DNA of 59,744 nt from Ferrithrix thermotolerans DSM 19514 (GTDB taxonomy: Bacteria; Actinomycetota; Acidimicrobiia; Acidimicrobiales; CAIXPF01): NCBI GenBank assembly GCA_945906305.1, contig CAMDQT010000021.1, positions 1 to 59,744 of the forward strand. The letters are read 5' to 3'. This document shows positions 34,856 through 45,287 of the stretch, piece by piece (within the stretch, counting starts at the first letter, position 1; each line of letters opens with the position of its first letter). The translations under genes were made by a program, and so were the position numbers. The notes below the pieces were generated by a model. It worked only from the letters and a program-made list of their open reading frames with translations. It was not told the origin of the DNA and ran no database searches.

Positions 34856-35626
34856 ATGCGCATTGACGTGCTGAGCATCTTCCCGGAGATGGTCGAGGCC
34901 TTCGCGTCGGCTGGATTGCTGGGTAAGGGCCGACGCAACGGGCTGGTTGAGGTACGGGTCCACGATTTGCGATCAGTGACCACCGATGCGCACCGGTCGG
35001 TGGATGACGCCCCCTTTGGGGGCGGGGCTGGCATGGTGCTGATGGCAGAGCCGATCTTCGCCACGGTCGAGGCGGTCGATCCGCCCCGCCCGTTGTTGGC
35101 CCTGGGACCGGGCGGTAGGCGTTTCGATCAGGCGATGGCACGTGAGTTGGTGGCTACGGGGGGCTTTTCGCTGCTCTGCGGCCGCTATGAGGGCATCGAT
35201 CATCGAGTGCATACGAACCTGATTGATGGTGAGGTGTCCATAGGGGATTACGTGCTCGCCGGGGGAGAGGTCGCAGCCATGGTGATCATGGAGGCCGTCG
35301 GTCGATTGGTCCCTGGGGTGATGGGCAACGCGAACTCGGCCGAGGACGAGTCCTTCAGCGATGGATTGTTGGAGTACCCCCAATACACCCGGCCGGCAAC
35401 GCTGCGTGACCTCGCTGTTCCCGAGGTGCTGCTCTCGGGCGACCACGGTCGGGTGGCGCGCTGGCGTCGAGCACAAAGCCTGCTGCGGACGGCCCAGAAC
35501 CGGCCGGATCTGTGGCACGCCCGTGGTGGCCTGGGGCCAGAAGAGCAACGCCTGCTGGCCGAGTTCGGTCTGGTTCTGCCCGCTTCGATGGGCGCCGCCG
35601 CAGGCGGCGAACCCGCCCATTCCTGA
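34856..35626 (+). CDS. trmD: tRNA (guanine(37)-N1)-methyltransferase TrmD
   Basis: 256 residues. It methylates G37 of tRNAs that read CNN codons and prevents +1 frameshifting. The SPOUT trefoil-knot motifs [24 protein letters not shown] and [13 protein letters not shown] are intact, as is the family start [12 protein letters not shown]. It follows rimM after 15 bases. rplS follows after 121 bases with a possible promoter of its own. Confidence 0.97.
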   Translation: MRIDVLSIFPEMVEAFASAGLLGKGRRNGLVEVRVHDLRSVTTDAHRSVDDAPFGGGAGMVLMAEPIFATVEAVDPPRPLLALGPGGRRFDQAMARELVATGGFSLLCGRYEGIDHRVHTNLIDGEVSIGDYVLAGGEVAAMVIMEAVGRLVPGVMGNANSAEDESFSDGLLEYPQYTRPATLRDLAVPEVLLSGDHGRVARWRRAQSLLRTAQNRPDLWHARGGLGPEEQRLLAEFGLVLPASMGAAAGGEPAHS

Positions 35627-35653
35627 CGCTCGGGTCGACGCCACAGAATGGGG

Positions 35654-35683
35654 TTGGCCCAAGGTTGTTCGATCTCCTAGAGT
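35654..35683 (+). promoter_or_regulatory. Candidate promoter of rplS
   Basis: TTGGCC and TAGAGT are separated by 18 bases in the trmD-rplS gap, placing transcription start about 57 bases before the rplS ATG. Confidence 0.35.
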
Positions 35684-35747
35684 AAAGGGTCCGCTGTGGC
35701 CTGGTATCCGCTGGTCGACATGGCGATCCCCCGAGGAGTTTCCAGCA

Positions 35748-36089
35748 ATGAAGCCTACCGATGTCGTCGATAAGGCAACGATGCGGGATGACATTCCCGA
35801 TTTCGCCACCGGTGACACCGTCAAGGTGCACGTGCGAGTCGTCGAAGGCAACCGCGAGCGTCTCCAGGTGTTCCAGGGTGTGGTGATTCGCCGTCAGGGC
35901 TCTGGTGTGGCGGAGACCTTCACCGTCCGCAAGGTCAGCTTCGGCGTTGGAGTCGAGCGCACGTTCCCGGTGCACTCGCCTATCACGGGCAAACTTGAGG
36001 TGATCACCCGGGGTGACGTGCGTCGGGCCAAGCTGTACTACCTGCGCGATCGCATCGGCAAGGCTGCGAAGATCAAAGAAAAGCGTTGA
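35748..36089 (+). CDS. rplS: 50S ribosomal protein L19
   Basis: 113 residues, standard for bL19: [30 protein letters not shown] and the C-terminal [18 protein letters not shown]-type motif. A GAGGAG ribosome-binding site lies nine bases before the ATG. In most Actinobacteria lepB and rnhB follow; here yraN comes directly. Confidence 0.97.
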   Translation: MKPTDVVDKATMRDDIPDFATGDTVKVHVRVVEGNRERLQVFQGVVIRRQGSGVAETFTVRKVSFGVGVERTFPVHSPITGKLEVITRGDVRRAKLYYLRDRIGKAAKIKEKR

Positions 36090-36094
36090 GTGCG

Positions 36095-36112
36095 GCGGGC
36101 CTTGCTGCCCGC
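36095..36112 (+). terminator. Hairpin downstream of rplS
   Basis: GCGGGC-CTTGCT-GCCCGC, a perfect 6-bp GC stem six bases after the rplS stop, without a T-tract. It may end or attenuate the ribosomal-protein transcript before yraN. Confidence 0.45.
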
Positions 36113-36218
36113 GTCACGCTCAAGCCGGTTGAGGTCGCCGGCACGATGCCGACCTCCCGTCGTTCTCGAACTGCTTGGCTCCGGCCAGCAGGCCGTACCG
36201 TTGGCGGGGGTCGATTCG

Positions 36219-36563
36219 ATGGGTGCGGGACGTCAGCGCCTAGGCGCGGTCGGTGAAACGCTGGCCGTGCGTCACTACGAGCGCGATGGGTATACCGTGC
36301 TCGCCCGTAATTGGCGTTGTCGGCTCGGTGAGTTGGACCTTGTCGTTCGCCGCGGTTCGCTCATTGTTTTCGTTGAAGTGAAATCGCGTTCGTCGCTGGC
36401 TTACGGCCATCCTGCCGAGGCCGTCACCCGAGCGAAACAGCAACGGTTACGGAGGCTGGCCGCACAGTGGCTGCACGACAGCGGTTGGGTCGCGCCCGAA
36501 GTTCGCTTCGACGTTGTTGCCGTCACCGGTGGTCGACTCGAGGTCTACCTCGCGGCCTTCTGA
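36219..36563 (+). CDS. yraN: UPF0102 / YraN family endonuclease-like protein
   Basis: 114 residues from the ATG at 36219, the normal family size. The restriction-endonuclease-like core is complete: LGAVGETLAVRHY, GELDLVVRRGSLIVFVEVKSR (Asp, Glu and Lys catalytic triad) and AVTRAKQQRLRRLA. The frame is open up to a GTG directly after rplS (36090), but this would add 43 residues not expected in the family. Its role is unknown; it usually lies beside rnhB and comM, and comM is nearby here. Confidence 0.88.
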   Translation: MGAGRQRLGAVGETLAVRHYERDGYTVLARNWRCRLGELDLVVRRGSLIVFVEVKSRSSLAYGHPAEAVTRAKQQRLRRLAAQWLHDSGWVAPEVRFDVVAVTGGRLEVYLAAF

Positions 36564-36595
36564 GCTTTGTTGTCGGCGGGTTGTTGCGGTGTGGC

Positions 36596-37120
36596 TCAGC
36601 CGAGAAGGCGAGGAACCCCGAGATGGGGCTGTGCCGTTTCGACGAAGTGTTCGGTATCAGATCGATAACCGGCGAGTACATCAAGCATCAGGCGGGGACC
36701 GTGGTCGATGTTGATCTTGAGCGCCAGGGTGCGGCCGCGCCGATCGGGAATGGTGGCCAACTTCACCTCGGTCAGGTGGCTGAGCGAGACCGAGCCCAGG
36801 AAAGCGGCCGGTTGGGGGCTGCCGCGGCGGGGTTTGTACACCAAAATCCGTTGCCGGGTGAGGGCGAGGACCATGTCCCAATGCAGCGGGAACCCGGCCA
36901 CCGGCTTGGGGGCCGGACGTACCAACGCGATGAGGTGTTGCAGCAGGGCAAGATCCTTTGCGCCGCTGCGCTCCACGAGTTTCTCGTCGTAGCGGGCGTT
37001 GTTGAACGGTAGGACGACCCTGGTGGCGGCAAGAAGGTGTTCGTTCAAGGTCAATTCGTCCGCCGTGGACGCCGCGATCCTCGAGTAGTACGCACCACCG
37101 GGTGTTTGGTCTTTGGCCAT
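36596..37120 (-). CDS. Hypothetical protein with PH-like region
   Basis: 174 residues, no confident family. The middle segment (HWDMVLALTRQRILVYKPRR, then FLGSVSLSHLTEVKLATIPD and a LKINIDHG strand) resembles the strand order of bacterial PH/GRAM domains that read membrane proteins. No membrane helix or signal peptide is visible. It is the last gene of a compact leftward cluster of three, starting two bases after the zinc-protein stop, and is convergent with yraN. Confidence 0.65.
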   Translation of the reverse strand: MAKDQTPGGAYYSRIAASTADELTLNEHLLAATRVVLPFNNARYDEKLVERSGAKDLALLQHLIALVRPAPKPVAGFPLHWDMVLALTRQRILVYKPRRGSPQPAAFLGSVSLSHLTEVKLATIPDRRGRTLALKINIDHGPRLMLDVLAGYRSDTEHFVETAQPHLGVPRLLG

Positions 37121-37122
37121 GG

Positions 37123-37356
37123 TCAACCGCCTGCCGTGCGTGATCGAGCCGACTTCTGTCGGTCCGTGAGTTGCCAGCACCCCTTGTGCCAGTGCCGTCG
37201 AAGGTCGGGGGCCTCGCGGGGCACCACGACGACGTGACCCGTACCAGAAGGTATGTTCCGGTTGCAGTGTGGGCACAGGTAGGCCTTGACCGCCTGGTAG
37301 GGGTGCACGAATCTCACCTCGACGTCATCGAGCCAATGGGGGAGCGCTTCGCTCAT
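37123..37356 (-). CDS. Small zinc-binding protein, actinobacterial conserved hypothetical
   Basis: 77 residues. A CPHCNRNIPSGTGHVVVV segment is followed by RRHWHKGCW, giving Cys-x2-Cys, several His and a final Cys, as in a LIM- or treble-clef-like zinc site. Short actinobacterial proteins with the same RRHWH-x2-CW ending are usually annotated as ATP/GTP-binding proteins without evidence. It lies between the 36-residue membrane protein (4 bases away) and the PH-like gene (2 bases away), so the three are very likely one operon. Confidence 0.75.
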   Translation of the reverse strand: MSEALPHWLDDVEVRFVHPYQAVKAYLCPHCNRNIPSGTGHVVVVPREAPDLRRHWHKGCWQLTDRQKSARSRTAGG

Positions 37357-37360
37357 CGGG

Positions 37361-37471
37361 TCAGCCCACCAACGCCCAACTCAGTAGCAGGAGCCCGGCT
37401 GCGAGTGCCGCTACCACGAAAACGTAATCGGAGGGGCGCCGACGATGGATGCGATGAGGGTTGAAGCCCAC
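37361..37471 (-). CDS. 36-residue single-span membrane protein
   Basis: A GTG-initiated mini-gene whose product begins VGFNPHRIHRRRPSDYVFV and continues as one Ala/Leu-rich transmembrane helix (about residues 16-35). A basic N-terminus and a hydrophobic C-terminus predict an N-in orientation. The stop lies four bases before the next gene's start, which supports it as first gene of the three-gene leftward operon. No function is known. Confidence 0.65.
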   Translation of the reverse strand: MGFNPHRIHRRRPSDYVFVVAALAAGLLLLSWALVG

Positions 37472-37643
37472 CCCACCAGTATGGCCGTTTCACGGCCTCG
37501 GTACGGGTGGGGTCGCTCCCATCCGCTCAGCGCGTGACTGCCTGCTAAGTTCTGCACAGCCCATCACCACGACGAGTGGTTTCGATCGGCGCTCTTGGCA
37601 GCCTTGAGGCTCCTTGGTCTCGCTCTCGATTCCTGGGGAAGCC

Positions 37644-39170
37644 ATGCTGGCCAGTATCTCCTCGTCGGTCCTTCGCGGTGTCGACGGTGTTCCGGTCACC
37701 GTTGAGGTCCATGTCGCGGGCGGGTTGCCCGCCTTCACCGTGGTGGGCTTGCCTGATGCCGCCTGCCGTGAGGCCCGTGACCGGGTGCGCGCCGCGGTGT
37801 TGTCGAGTGGTTTGCGCTGGCCGCAGCAGCGCATCACGGTCAACCTTGCTCCATCGGGGTTGCCCAAGGCCGGGTCTGGACTGGACCTGCCGATGGCCAT
37901 CGGCGTATTGGTAGCAAGCGGGCTGCTCGATTCGCAGCGCGTTGCGGATGTGGCCTTCCTGGGCGAACTCGGTCTTGGTGGAGCGGTGCGGCCCGTTGCC
38001 GGTATCGTGCCGCTGGTCGAAGCGTTGGCCGAACGGACCGTGGTCGTGGCCCCACGGTGCCAAGCGGAGGCGTCGATAGTGGGCCGCCATTGTGTGCGAG
38101 CCGCGCCCACGCTGGCCGGGGTGCTCGCCGCGCTCGAAGGTTCTGCGCCGTGGGCTGTCGGTCCATCTCCGCTGGATCGGGCCGACTCTGCGGCACCGAT
38201 ATCGTCGGGTGACCTCGCCGACGTGCGCGGTCAGCCCTTGGCTCGCCGGGCCGTCGAGGTGGCCGCGGCCGGTGGCCATCACTTGTTTCTGGTCGGCCCT
38301 CCCGGAGCTGGAAAAACCATGCTTGCTCAGCGGCTGGTGGGGCTGCTCCCGTTGCTCGAGCCGTCGGTGGCTCTGGAGACGACAAAGATCCACTCCGCGG
38401 CGGGGGAGCGGCTTCCGATTGGTGGACTCATTTCGTGGGCACCGTTTAGGGCTCCTCATCACGGCGCCTCTATGGCGGCCCTCGTCGGTGGGGGTTCATC
38501 TTGGCTTCGGCCGGGGGAGATCAGCTTGGCCAGTGGTGGGGTGCTGTTTCTGGACGAACTCGCCGAGTTCACCCCGGCGGTTCTCGATGCGCTTCGCCAG
38601 CCCCTTGAGGAGGGCAGGATCAGGTTGGCGCGGGCAAGCGGTTCGGTGTCCTTTCCCGCTCGATTCCTCCTGGTTGCGGCCTCCAATCCTTGCCCGTGCG
38701 GCAATGCCGGTACACCGCAGCCGTGCCGCTGTTCGGTGGCAATCCGCCGTCGCTATCGGCGTCGACTCTCGGCTCCGCTGCTGGACCGGTTCGACCTGCG
38801 GCTTGGGGTCCAGCGGCTAGACCCTGAGCGCTTGACTATCGGAGGACCCGAGGAGAGTTCGGAGGTGGTTGCTGCTCGCGTCGCTGCGGCCCGCGAGTTG
38901 GCGCGTCACCGGGGGGTAGGTGCGAATCGAGATCTAGCCGGAGCGCTCCTCGAGCGCCATGCCGTGCTGGGGTCATCTGGGCGGGCGTTGCTCACCGATG
39001 CCCTCCGTCAGCAACGCCTCACGGCCCGCGGCGTCGATCGAGTGCGACGCGTGGCCCGAACGCTCGCCGACCTGGCCGGTGATGCCGGAGCGGAGTTGCG
39101 AGACGAGCATCTAAGCCTTGCCATGTACCTGCGTGCCGAGCCTGAGGCACTCCTTGGGGTCGAGCCATGA
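37644..39170 (+). CDS. comM: YifB/ComM family Mg-chelatase-like AAA+ ATPase
   Basis: 508 residues, full length. ComM is a hexameric helicase that promotes branch migration during natural transformation; homologues also occur in non-competent bacteria. The N-terminal lon-like fold (VTVEVHVAGGLPAFTVVGLPD, NLAPSGLPKAGSGLDLPMA) precedes the AAA+ domain with GPPGAGKTM (about 219), LFLDELAEF, and a zinc motif CPCGNAGTPQPCRCS. The ATG at 37644 has GGGGA just upstream; a TTG ten codons earlier is less likely. The stop overlaps dprA by four bases. Confidence 0.95.
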   Translation: MLASISSSVLRGVDGVPVTVEVHVAGGLPAFTVVGLPDAACREARDRVRAAVLSSGLRWPQQRITVNLAPSGLPKAGSGLDLPMAIGVLVASGLLDSQRVADVAFLGELGLGGAVRPVAGIVPLVEALAERTVVVAPRCQAEASIVGRHCVRAAPTLAGVLAALEGSAPWAVGPSPLDRADSAAPISSGDLADVRGQPLARRAVEVAAAGGHHLFLVGPPGAGKTMLAQRLVGLLPLLEPSVALETTKIHSAAGERLPIGGLISWAPFRAPHHGASMAALVGGGSSWLRPGEISLASGGVLFLDELAEFTPAVLDALRQPLEEGRIRLARASGSVSFPARFLLVAASNPCPCGNAGTPQPCRCSVAIRRRYRRRLSAPLLDRFDLRLGVQRLDPERLTIGGPEESSEVVAARVAAARELARHRGVGANRDLAGALLERHAVLGSSGRALLTDALRQQRLTARGVDRVRRVARTLADLAGDAGAELRDEHLSLAMYLRAEPEALLGVEP

Positions 39171-40426
39171 GCGGCTGGAGCTCTTCCGCCGATGGCCTAT
39201 CGCCACAACGCGCAATCGGCCTCGGACCGACCGTTGGGCAGGTCGAAGCCGGTCCGTTGGGCGAGGAGGTTCACGCCGCCCATGTCGTGGCCTTATTGGC
39301 GCTGCCGGGGATGGGCCCCGCTCGTCTCGGCCGCTTGTTGAGCCGGCACGGATCGGCCGAACGGGCGTGGCAGCAGGTCGCCGCCGGTGTTTCTGAGGCG
39401 GTGTTCGGCCAGTTGGGACGACGGGGCGATCCGGTTGCGCTCGCCGCGGCATGGCAGGCTGCCGCGGCGGGGGTCGATCCCAGGGCGAGGTGGCAGGCGC
39501 ATCGTGCTGCCGGCGTTGTCGTGCTGGCCAAGGGCGGCTACGGCTATCCCGATCGTCTCGTCGGGGACCTTGAGCCGCCCGAGTTGCTCTTCGCCCAAGG
39601 CGATATCGGTCTCCTCGGTCACCCGACCGTGGCCCTGGTGGGAACCCGTCGGGCGTCTGCTTACGGGCTGAGACTGGCCCGCAGTTGGGGGGACGCTCTG
39701 GCCTCTGCCGGTGTGGTTGTGGTGTCTGGATTGGCGGCGGGGATCGACGCCGCGGCCCATCAGGGGGCCCTTGATGGGCTCGAGCGATCTGGCTGCACGC
39801 CGGGACCCGTCGCGGTGGTGGGGACCGGGCACGATGTGTGCTATCCCGCATCGAGCCGCGCCTTGTGGCGACGTGTCGCCGATGTCGGGTTGATCCTGAG
39901 CGAAGCCCCGTTGGGAACCAGGCCCGAACCGTGGCGCTTTCCGGCCCGCAACCGCATCATCGCCGCGCTGGCTGACGTGGTCGTGGTGGTTGAGTCCCAT
40001 GAGCGGGGTGGGTCGCTGTCCACGGCCGAGGAGGCCGCGGCGCGTAACCGCGTCGTACTTGCGGTTCCGGGATCGGTGTATTCGCCGGCTTCAGTTGGCA
40101 CCCATCGTCTCATCGCGGAGGGGGCGGGAGTGGCCGTAAGCATCGAGGACGTTCTGTTGGCCCTCGGAAGCCGCCGGCCGGGCTCGACACCGCAGCCCCT
40201 GCCACCCACCGCACCGCTCGGTGACGCAGTTCGAAGCGGAGCGGGGCCCATGGCGGAACAGGAGCGAAACTTGCTCGATGCGCTGGGCTGGGAGCCCACG
40301 ACGCTGGATGATCTGGTGCTGCGAACCGCGTGGTCCCTTGACACCGTGTGTGCGGTGCTCAATCAGTTACAGCGTCTCAATTTGGTCACCCAGGCGGGCA
40401 TCTGGCTCACCCAACGTGGGGATTAA
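39167..40426 (+). CDS. dprA: DNA-processing protein DprA
   Basis: 419 residues. DprA binds incoming single-stranded DNA and loads RecA. A helix-hairpin-helix/SAM-like N-terminus (VVALLALPGMGPARLGRLLSRH) precedes the extended Rossmann fold: ALVGTRRASAYG, VVVSGLAAGIDAAAHQGAL, GTGHDVCYPASSRAL and NRVVLAVPGSV. A C-terminal winged helix (LLDALGWEPTTLDDLVLRT) completes the protein. It is coupled to comM by the ATGA overlap. No comEA/EC is in the window, so natural competence is not shown. Confidence 0.95.
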   Translation: MSGWSSSADGLSPQRAIGLGPTVGQVEAGPLGEEVHAAHVVALLALPGMGPARLGRLLSRHGSAERAWQQVAAGVSEAVFGQLGRRGDPVALAAAWQAAAAGVDPRARWQAHRAAGVVVLAKGGYGYPDRLVGDLEPPELLFAQGDIGLLGHPTVALVGTRRASAYGLRLARSWGDALASAGVVVVSGLAAGIDAAAHQGALDGLERSGCTPGPVAVVGTGHDVCYPASSRALWRRVADVGLILSEAPLGTRPEPWRFPARNRIIAALADVVVVVESHERGGSLSTAEEAAARNRVVLAVPGSVYSPASVGTHRLIAEGAGVAVSIEDVLLALGSRRPGSTPQPLPPTAPLGDAVRSGAGPMAEQERNLLDALGWEPTTLDDLVLRTAWSLDTVCAVLNQLQRLNLVTQAGIWLTQRGD

Positions 40427-40592
40427 GAAGGTCCTATAGCCAAGTATTCGCCCACTTTGTGCGGTCGGTAAGTAACCTGTGGTGAGTAAGGGTTGGGTTG
40501 AAACGACATCGACTGATGGCGGTGCCTCCGAAGCAATGCGGTGATCGCAATGCGAGGTCGGCCGGGCGAGCCTCATCGGCGGAGGAATGAAC

Positions 40593-41405
40593 GTGGCGCT
40601 CGAGCTTGATGACAGGGTCGACGGGTTGTGGTGGCAGTACGCCGCGACACGTGACCAGGAAACTCGAGACCGTCTGATCGTGCACTACGCGCCGCTGGTG
40701 AAGTTCGTGGCGAGCCGCCTCGCGGCCGGACTGCCCCAGAACGTCGAACAAGGCGACCTGGTGAGCTACGGCATCTTCGGCTTGATCGACGCCATCGACC
40801 GGTTCGACCCTGAACGGGGCAACAAGTTCGAGACCTACGCCATGCAGCGGATCAAGGGCGCCATCCTTGACGAGTTGCGCAGCTATGACTGGGTACCGCG
40901 ATCGGTGCGAGCCAAGGCGCGTTCGATCGAGAAGGCAATAACCAAACTCGAAACCGAGAACGGCCGGACGCCTACCGAGCCGGAGTTGGCCGAAGAGTTG
41001 GGTATTGAGATCTCCCAGCTGCAGACGATGTTGTCGCAAATCTCCGGGGTGGGCCTCATTGCTCTCGACGAGATGTTGAGTGGTGCTGGTGACCGCAGCG
41101 AATCCGTTGCGCTCATCGACACCATTGCCGACTCATCCGACGGCCCGGTCAGCCTCTTCGAGAGCAAGGAGATGAAACAACTCCTCGCCTCGGCCATAAA
41201 CGGGATGGGTGAACGGGAGAAGCTCGTTCTGGTCCTGTACTACTTCGAGCACTTCACCCTGGCCGAGATCGGCAAGGTGATCGGGGTAACGGAGAGCCGG
41301 GTGTGTCAGATCCACACCAAGGCCGTCATGCAGCTCCGCATCTTTCTGCAGCGGGCCTCTACCGAGCCGGCCTATCCGCCGCGGTCCGGCGCCGCAGGTC
41401 GCTAA
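40593..41405 (+). CDS. whiG: RNA polymerase sigma factor, WhiG/FliA type
   Basis: 270 residues, with regions 2 (LVKFVASRLAAGL, VSYGIFGLIDAIDRFDPERG, FETYAMQRIKGAILDELR), 3 (GRTPTEPELAEELGIE) and 4 (LVLVLYYFEHFTLAEIGKVIGVTESRVCQIHTKA). The group includes FliA (flagella) and Streptomyces WhiG (sporulation); the position between dprA and rpsB is that of whiG. An ATG at 40587 is only one base after GGAGG, whereas the GTG at 40593 is seven bases after it, so GTG is the likely start. Its target is not shown by this window. Confidence 0.92.
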   Translation: MALELDDRVDGLWWQYAATRDQETRDRLIVHYAPLVKFVASRLAAGLPQNVEQGDLVSYGIFGLIDAIDRFDPERGNKFETYAMQRIKGAILDELRSYDWVPRSVRAKARSIEKAITKLETENGRTPTEPELAEELGIEISQLQTMLSQISGVGLIALDEMLSGAGDRSESVALIDTIADSSDGPVSLFESKEMKQLLASAINGMGEREKLVLVLYYFEHFTLAEIGKVIGVTESRVCQIHTKAVMQLRIFLQRASTEPAYPPRSGAAGR

Positions 41406-41477
41406 GCTCGACCCAATCGGGGCCACGGCCCTTCGTGCAAGGTCGGCACTTCGGGTGCGGATCACGAAGGAGTAGTG

Positions 41478-41966
41478 GTGTTCCTGTTGGCAATGTTGGG
41501 TTCGTCCTGGCTGGCGACGGTGTTGTCCGTCGCCCCCCTCATCTGCCCCCGGGCGTCCTACCGACCGCCGGTGAGTTCCCCGGTGACGCTTGGCTTTTCG
41601 CTGCCGTTGGGGCCCTACGGCCCGGGGAATAGGGGACTGGAGTACGCGACGGCGAGCGGTGAGCGGGTCCGAGCGGTTGGATCGGGCCGGGTGCTCTTTG
41701 CCGGGCCGGTGGCCGGTCAGCTTGCCATCAGCGTGTTGCATGGCGACGGCGTGCTGGCCTCATACTCGTACCTTCACAGCATCCGTGTCGCTCGCGGCGA
41801 GGCCGTTTCGGCGGGCCAACTGCTCGGGACGAGCTCAAACCGGTTGCAGTTGGGGTTCCGGCGCAACGGCGTCTACTTCGACCCGGCACCGTATCTCGGC
41901 GCGGCGTTGCGGCCCCGACTGGTCGGATCACACGTCGGTCCGCCCGCGTTGATCTGCCCGATCTGA
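41478..41966 (+). CDS. LytM/M23-like secreted protein without zinc ligands
   Basis: 162 residues. A signal-peptide-like helix (about 1-22) is followed by a LytM fold: GERVRAVGSGRVLFAG, YSYLHSIRVARGEAVSAGQLLG and NGVYFDPAPYL. In active M23 peptidases four ligands bind zinc (H-x3-D and H-x-H); here these positions read R, E, R and Q (GLEYA for GVDFA, LQLGF for HLHFE). It is therefore probably a catalytically dead regulator like EnvC/NlpD. A GAAGGAG site precedes two adjacent GTG codons (41475 and 41478); the second has better spacing. The position beside whiG and rpsB is that of an M23 gene in Streptomyces. Confidence 0.78.
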   Translation: MFLLAMLGSSWLATVLSVAPLICPRASYRPPVSSPVTLGFSLPLGPYGPGNRGLEYATASGERVRAVGSGRVLFAGPVAGQLAISVLHGDGVLASYSYLHSIRVARGEAVSAGQLLGTSSNRLQLGFRRNGVYFDPAPYLGAALRPRLVGSHVGPPALICPI

Positions 41967-41998
41967 CGCCCGCACCCCTCGCAGTGCAAGCAGTCCGC

Positions 41999-42004
41999 TA
42001 AACT
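41999..42004 (+). promoter_or_regulatory. Candidate -10 element of the rpsB operon
   Basis: TAAACT about 110 bases before the rpsB ATG, in the 147-base gap after the LytM-like gene; no matching -35 was seen. Confidence 0.3.
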
Positions 42005-42113
42005 TTCACGGGTTTTGTTCTGAGACCTGCGTCACTACCAATTTTCGGTCGTCGCCCACTTCGGTCGCCTGAGGGCGCCGGCGACGGCTGAGCACAACCG
42101 AAGGAGTTTTTCA

Positions 42114-42980
42114 ATGTCCGTTGTCACGATGAAGCAGTTGCTCGACGCTGGGGTCCATTTCGGTCACCAGACTCGGCGTTGGAATCCGAAGATGAAGCGG
42201 TTCATCTGGGGCGAGCGCAACGGCATTTACATCATCGACCTGGAGCAGACGCTCAGTCGGGTCGAGGTTGCCTACACCGCCGTGCGTGATCTCGTCGCCG
42301 GTGGCGGAACGATCTTGTTTATCGGTACCAAGAAGCAGGCCCAGGATCCGGTGCGCTCCTACGCCGAGAAGTGCGGGATGCCTTATATCAATGAGCGTTG
42401 GCTCGGCGGCATGCTCACCAACTACCAGACCATGTTGAAGCGGGTCGGCAAGATGAAGGAGTACCAGCGCATGCGGGACTCCGGTGAGTTCGAGATGATG
42501 CACAAGAAGGAAGCCCTGCTCATCTCGCGTGAACTTGAGAAGCTTGAGCGCAACCTCTCCGGCATCCGCAACTTGGAGAAGTTGCCGGACATGGTGTTCA
42601 TCATCGACACCAAGAAGGAAGCCATCGGCGTGACCGAGGCCAACAAACTCGGTATCCCCGTCGTCGCGGTCGTGGACACCAACTGCGATCCCGACATCAT
42701 CCAATTCGTGATCCCGGGCAACGACGACGCCATTCGCGCCGGCAACCTCATGTGTCGTGTCATTGCCGACGCCGTGGAAGAAGGCCATTTCATTCGCTCC
42801 CGCAAGACGGGCAACGGTGCAGGCCCTGCCGCGCGTCGCATGAGCTTTGAGGAGGAGGCGGCGCGTTCTGCCGAGCAGGCTGACGCCCGCCGTCAGGCTT
42901 CTGTCGCCGCCGCCGAACGCGAAACGCGCATCGCAGCCCAACAGGCCGTCTCGGCTGATATGCCCTCCACCGAGGACTGA
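42114..42980 (+). CDS. rpsB: 30S ribosomal protein S2
   Basis: 288 residues. The uS2 core is diagnostic: [54 protein letters not shown] and the C-terminal [21 protein letters not shown] 45-residue Glu/Arg/Ala-rich C-terminal extension is typical of Actinobacteria. GAAGGAG lies eight bases before the ATG. It is separated from tsf by a strong hairpin. Confidence 0.98.
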   Translation: MSVVTMKQLLDAGVHFGHQTRRWNPKMKRFIWGERNGIYIIDLEQTLSRVEVAYTAVRDLVAGGGTILFIGTKKQAQDPVRSYAEKCGMPYINERWLGGMLTNYQTMLKRVGKMKEYQRMRDSGEFEMMHKKEALLISRELEKLERNLSGIRNLEKLPDMVFIIDTKKEAIGVTEANKLGIPVVAVVDTNCDPDIIQFVIPGNDDAIRAGNLMCRVIADAVEEGHFIRSRKTGNGAGPAARRMSFEEEAARSAEQADARRQASVAAAERETRIAAQQAVSADMPSTED

Positions 42981-43000
42981 GTCCCGACTACGACCTTCGG

Positions 43001-43024
43001 GCGCGGTAGCGGGGGCTACCGCGC
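43001..43024 (+). terminator. Strong hairpin between rpsB and tsf
   Basis: GCGCGGTAGC-GGGG-GCTACCGCGC, a perfect 10-bp stem with a 4-base loop, 20 bases after the rpsB stop and 38 bases before the tsf ATG. Only two T residues follow. It may work as a partial terminator that sets the S2:EF-Ts ratio, or as an RNA-processing or stability element. Confidence 0.65.
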
Positions 43025-43062
43025 TTCATCACATCCGACACGATCTCGAACGAGGAACGCGC

Positions 43063-45172
<2,110 letters not shown>

Positions 45173-45228
45173 GCAGCGTAGCGAGACCGGTCGGATGCCG
45201 TTCACCGGTGCCGGTCCGGTACCACAAC

Positions 45229-45250
45229 CGACCTGCAGAAATGTAGGTCG
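45229..45250 (+). terminator. Hairpin with GAAA tetraloop between frr and cdsA
   Basis: CGACCTGCA-GAAA-TGTAGGTCG forms nine pairs, one of them G-T, closed by a GNRA tetraloop. It lies 57 bases after the frr stop and 38 bases before the cdsA ATG. It is not followed by T residues, so it may be a leader structure for cdsA rather than a terminator. Other short GC helices (ACCGG/CCGGT) are possible just upstream. Confidence 0.5.
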
Positions 45251-45287
45251 TATCCCCGGTCGGGTAGATCTCGACAGGAGGGTCCCC

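Noticed and set aside
36090-36218. A longer N-terminus for YraN starting right after rplS
   Set aside because: The extra 43 residues are not expected in the family and cover the rplS hairpin; the ATG at 36219 gives the standard length.
37644-40426. comM-dprA as proof of natural competence
   Set aside because: Both genes are widespread in non-competent bacteria; no DNA-uptake genes are present here.
40593-41405. Reading the FliA/WhiG sigma factor as evidence of flagella
   Set aside because: No flagellar gene is in the window, and the synteny is that of whiG in non-motile Actinobacteria.
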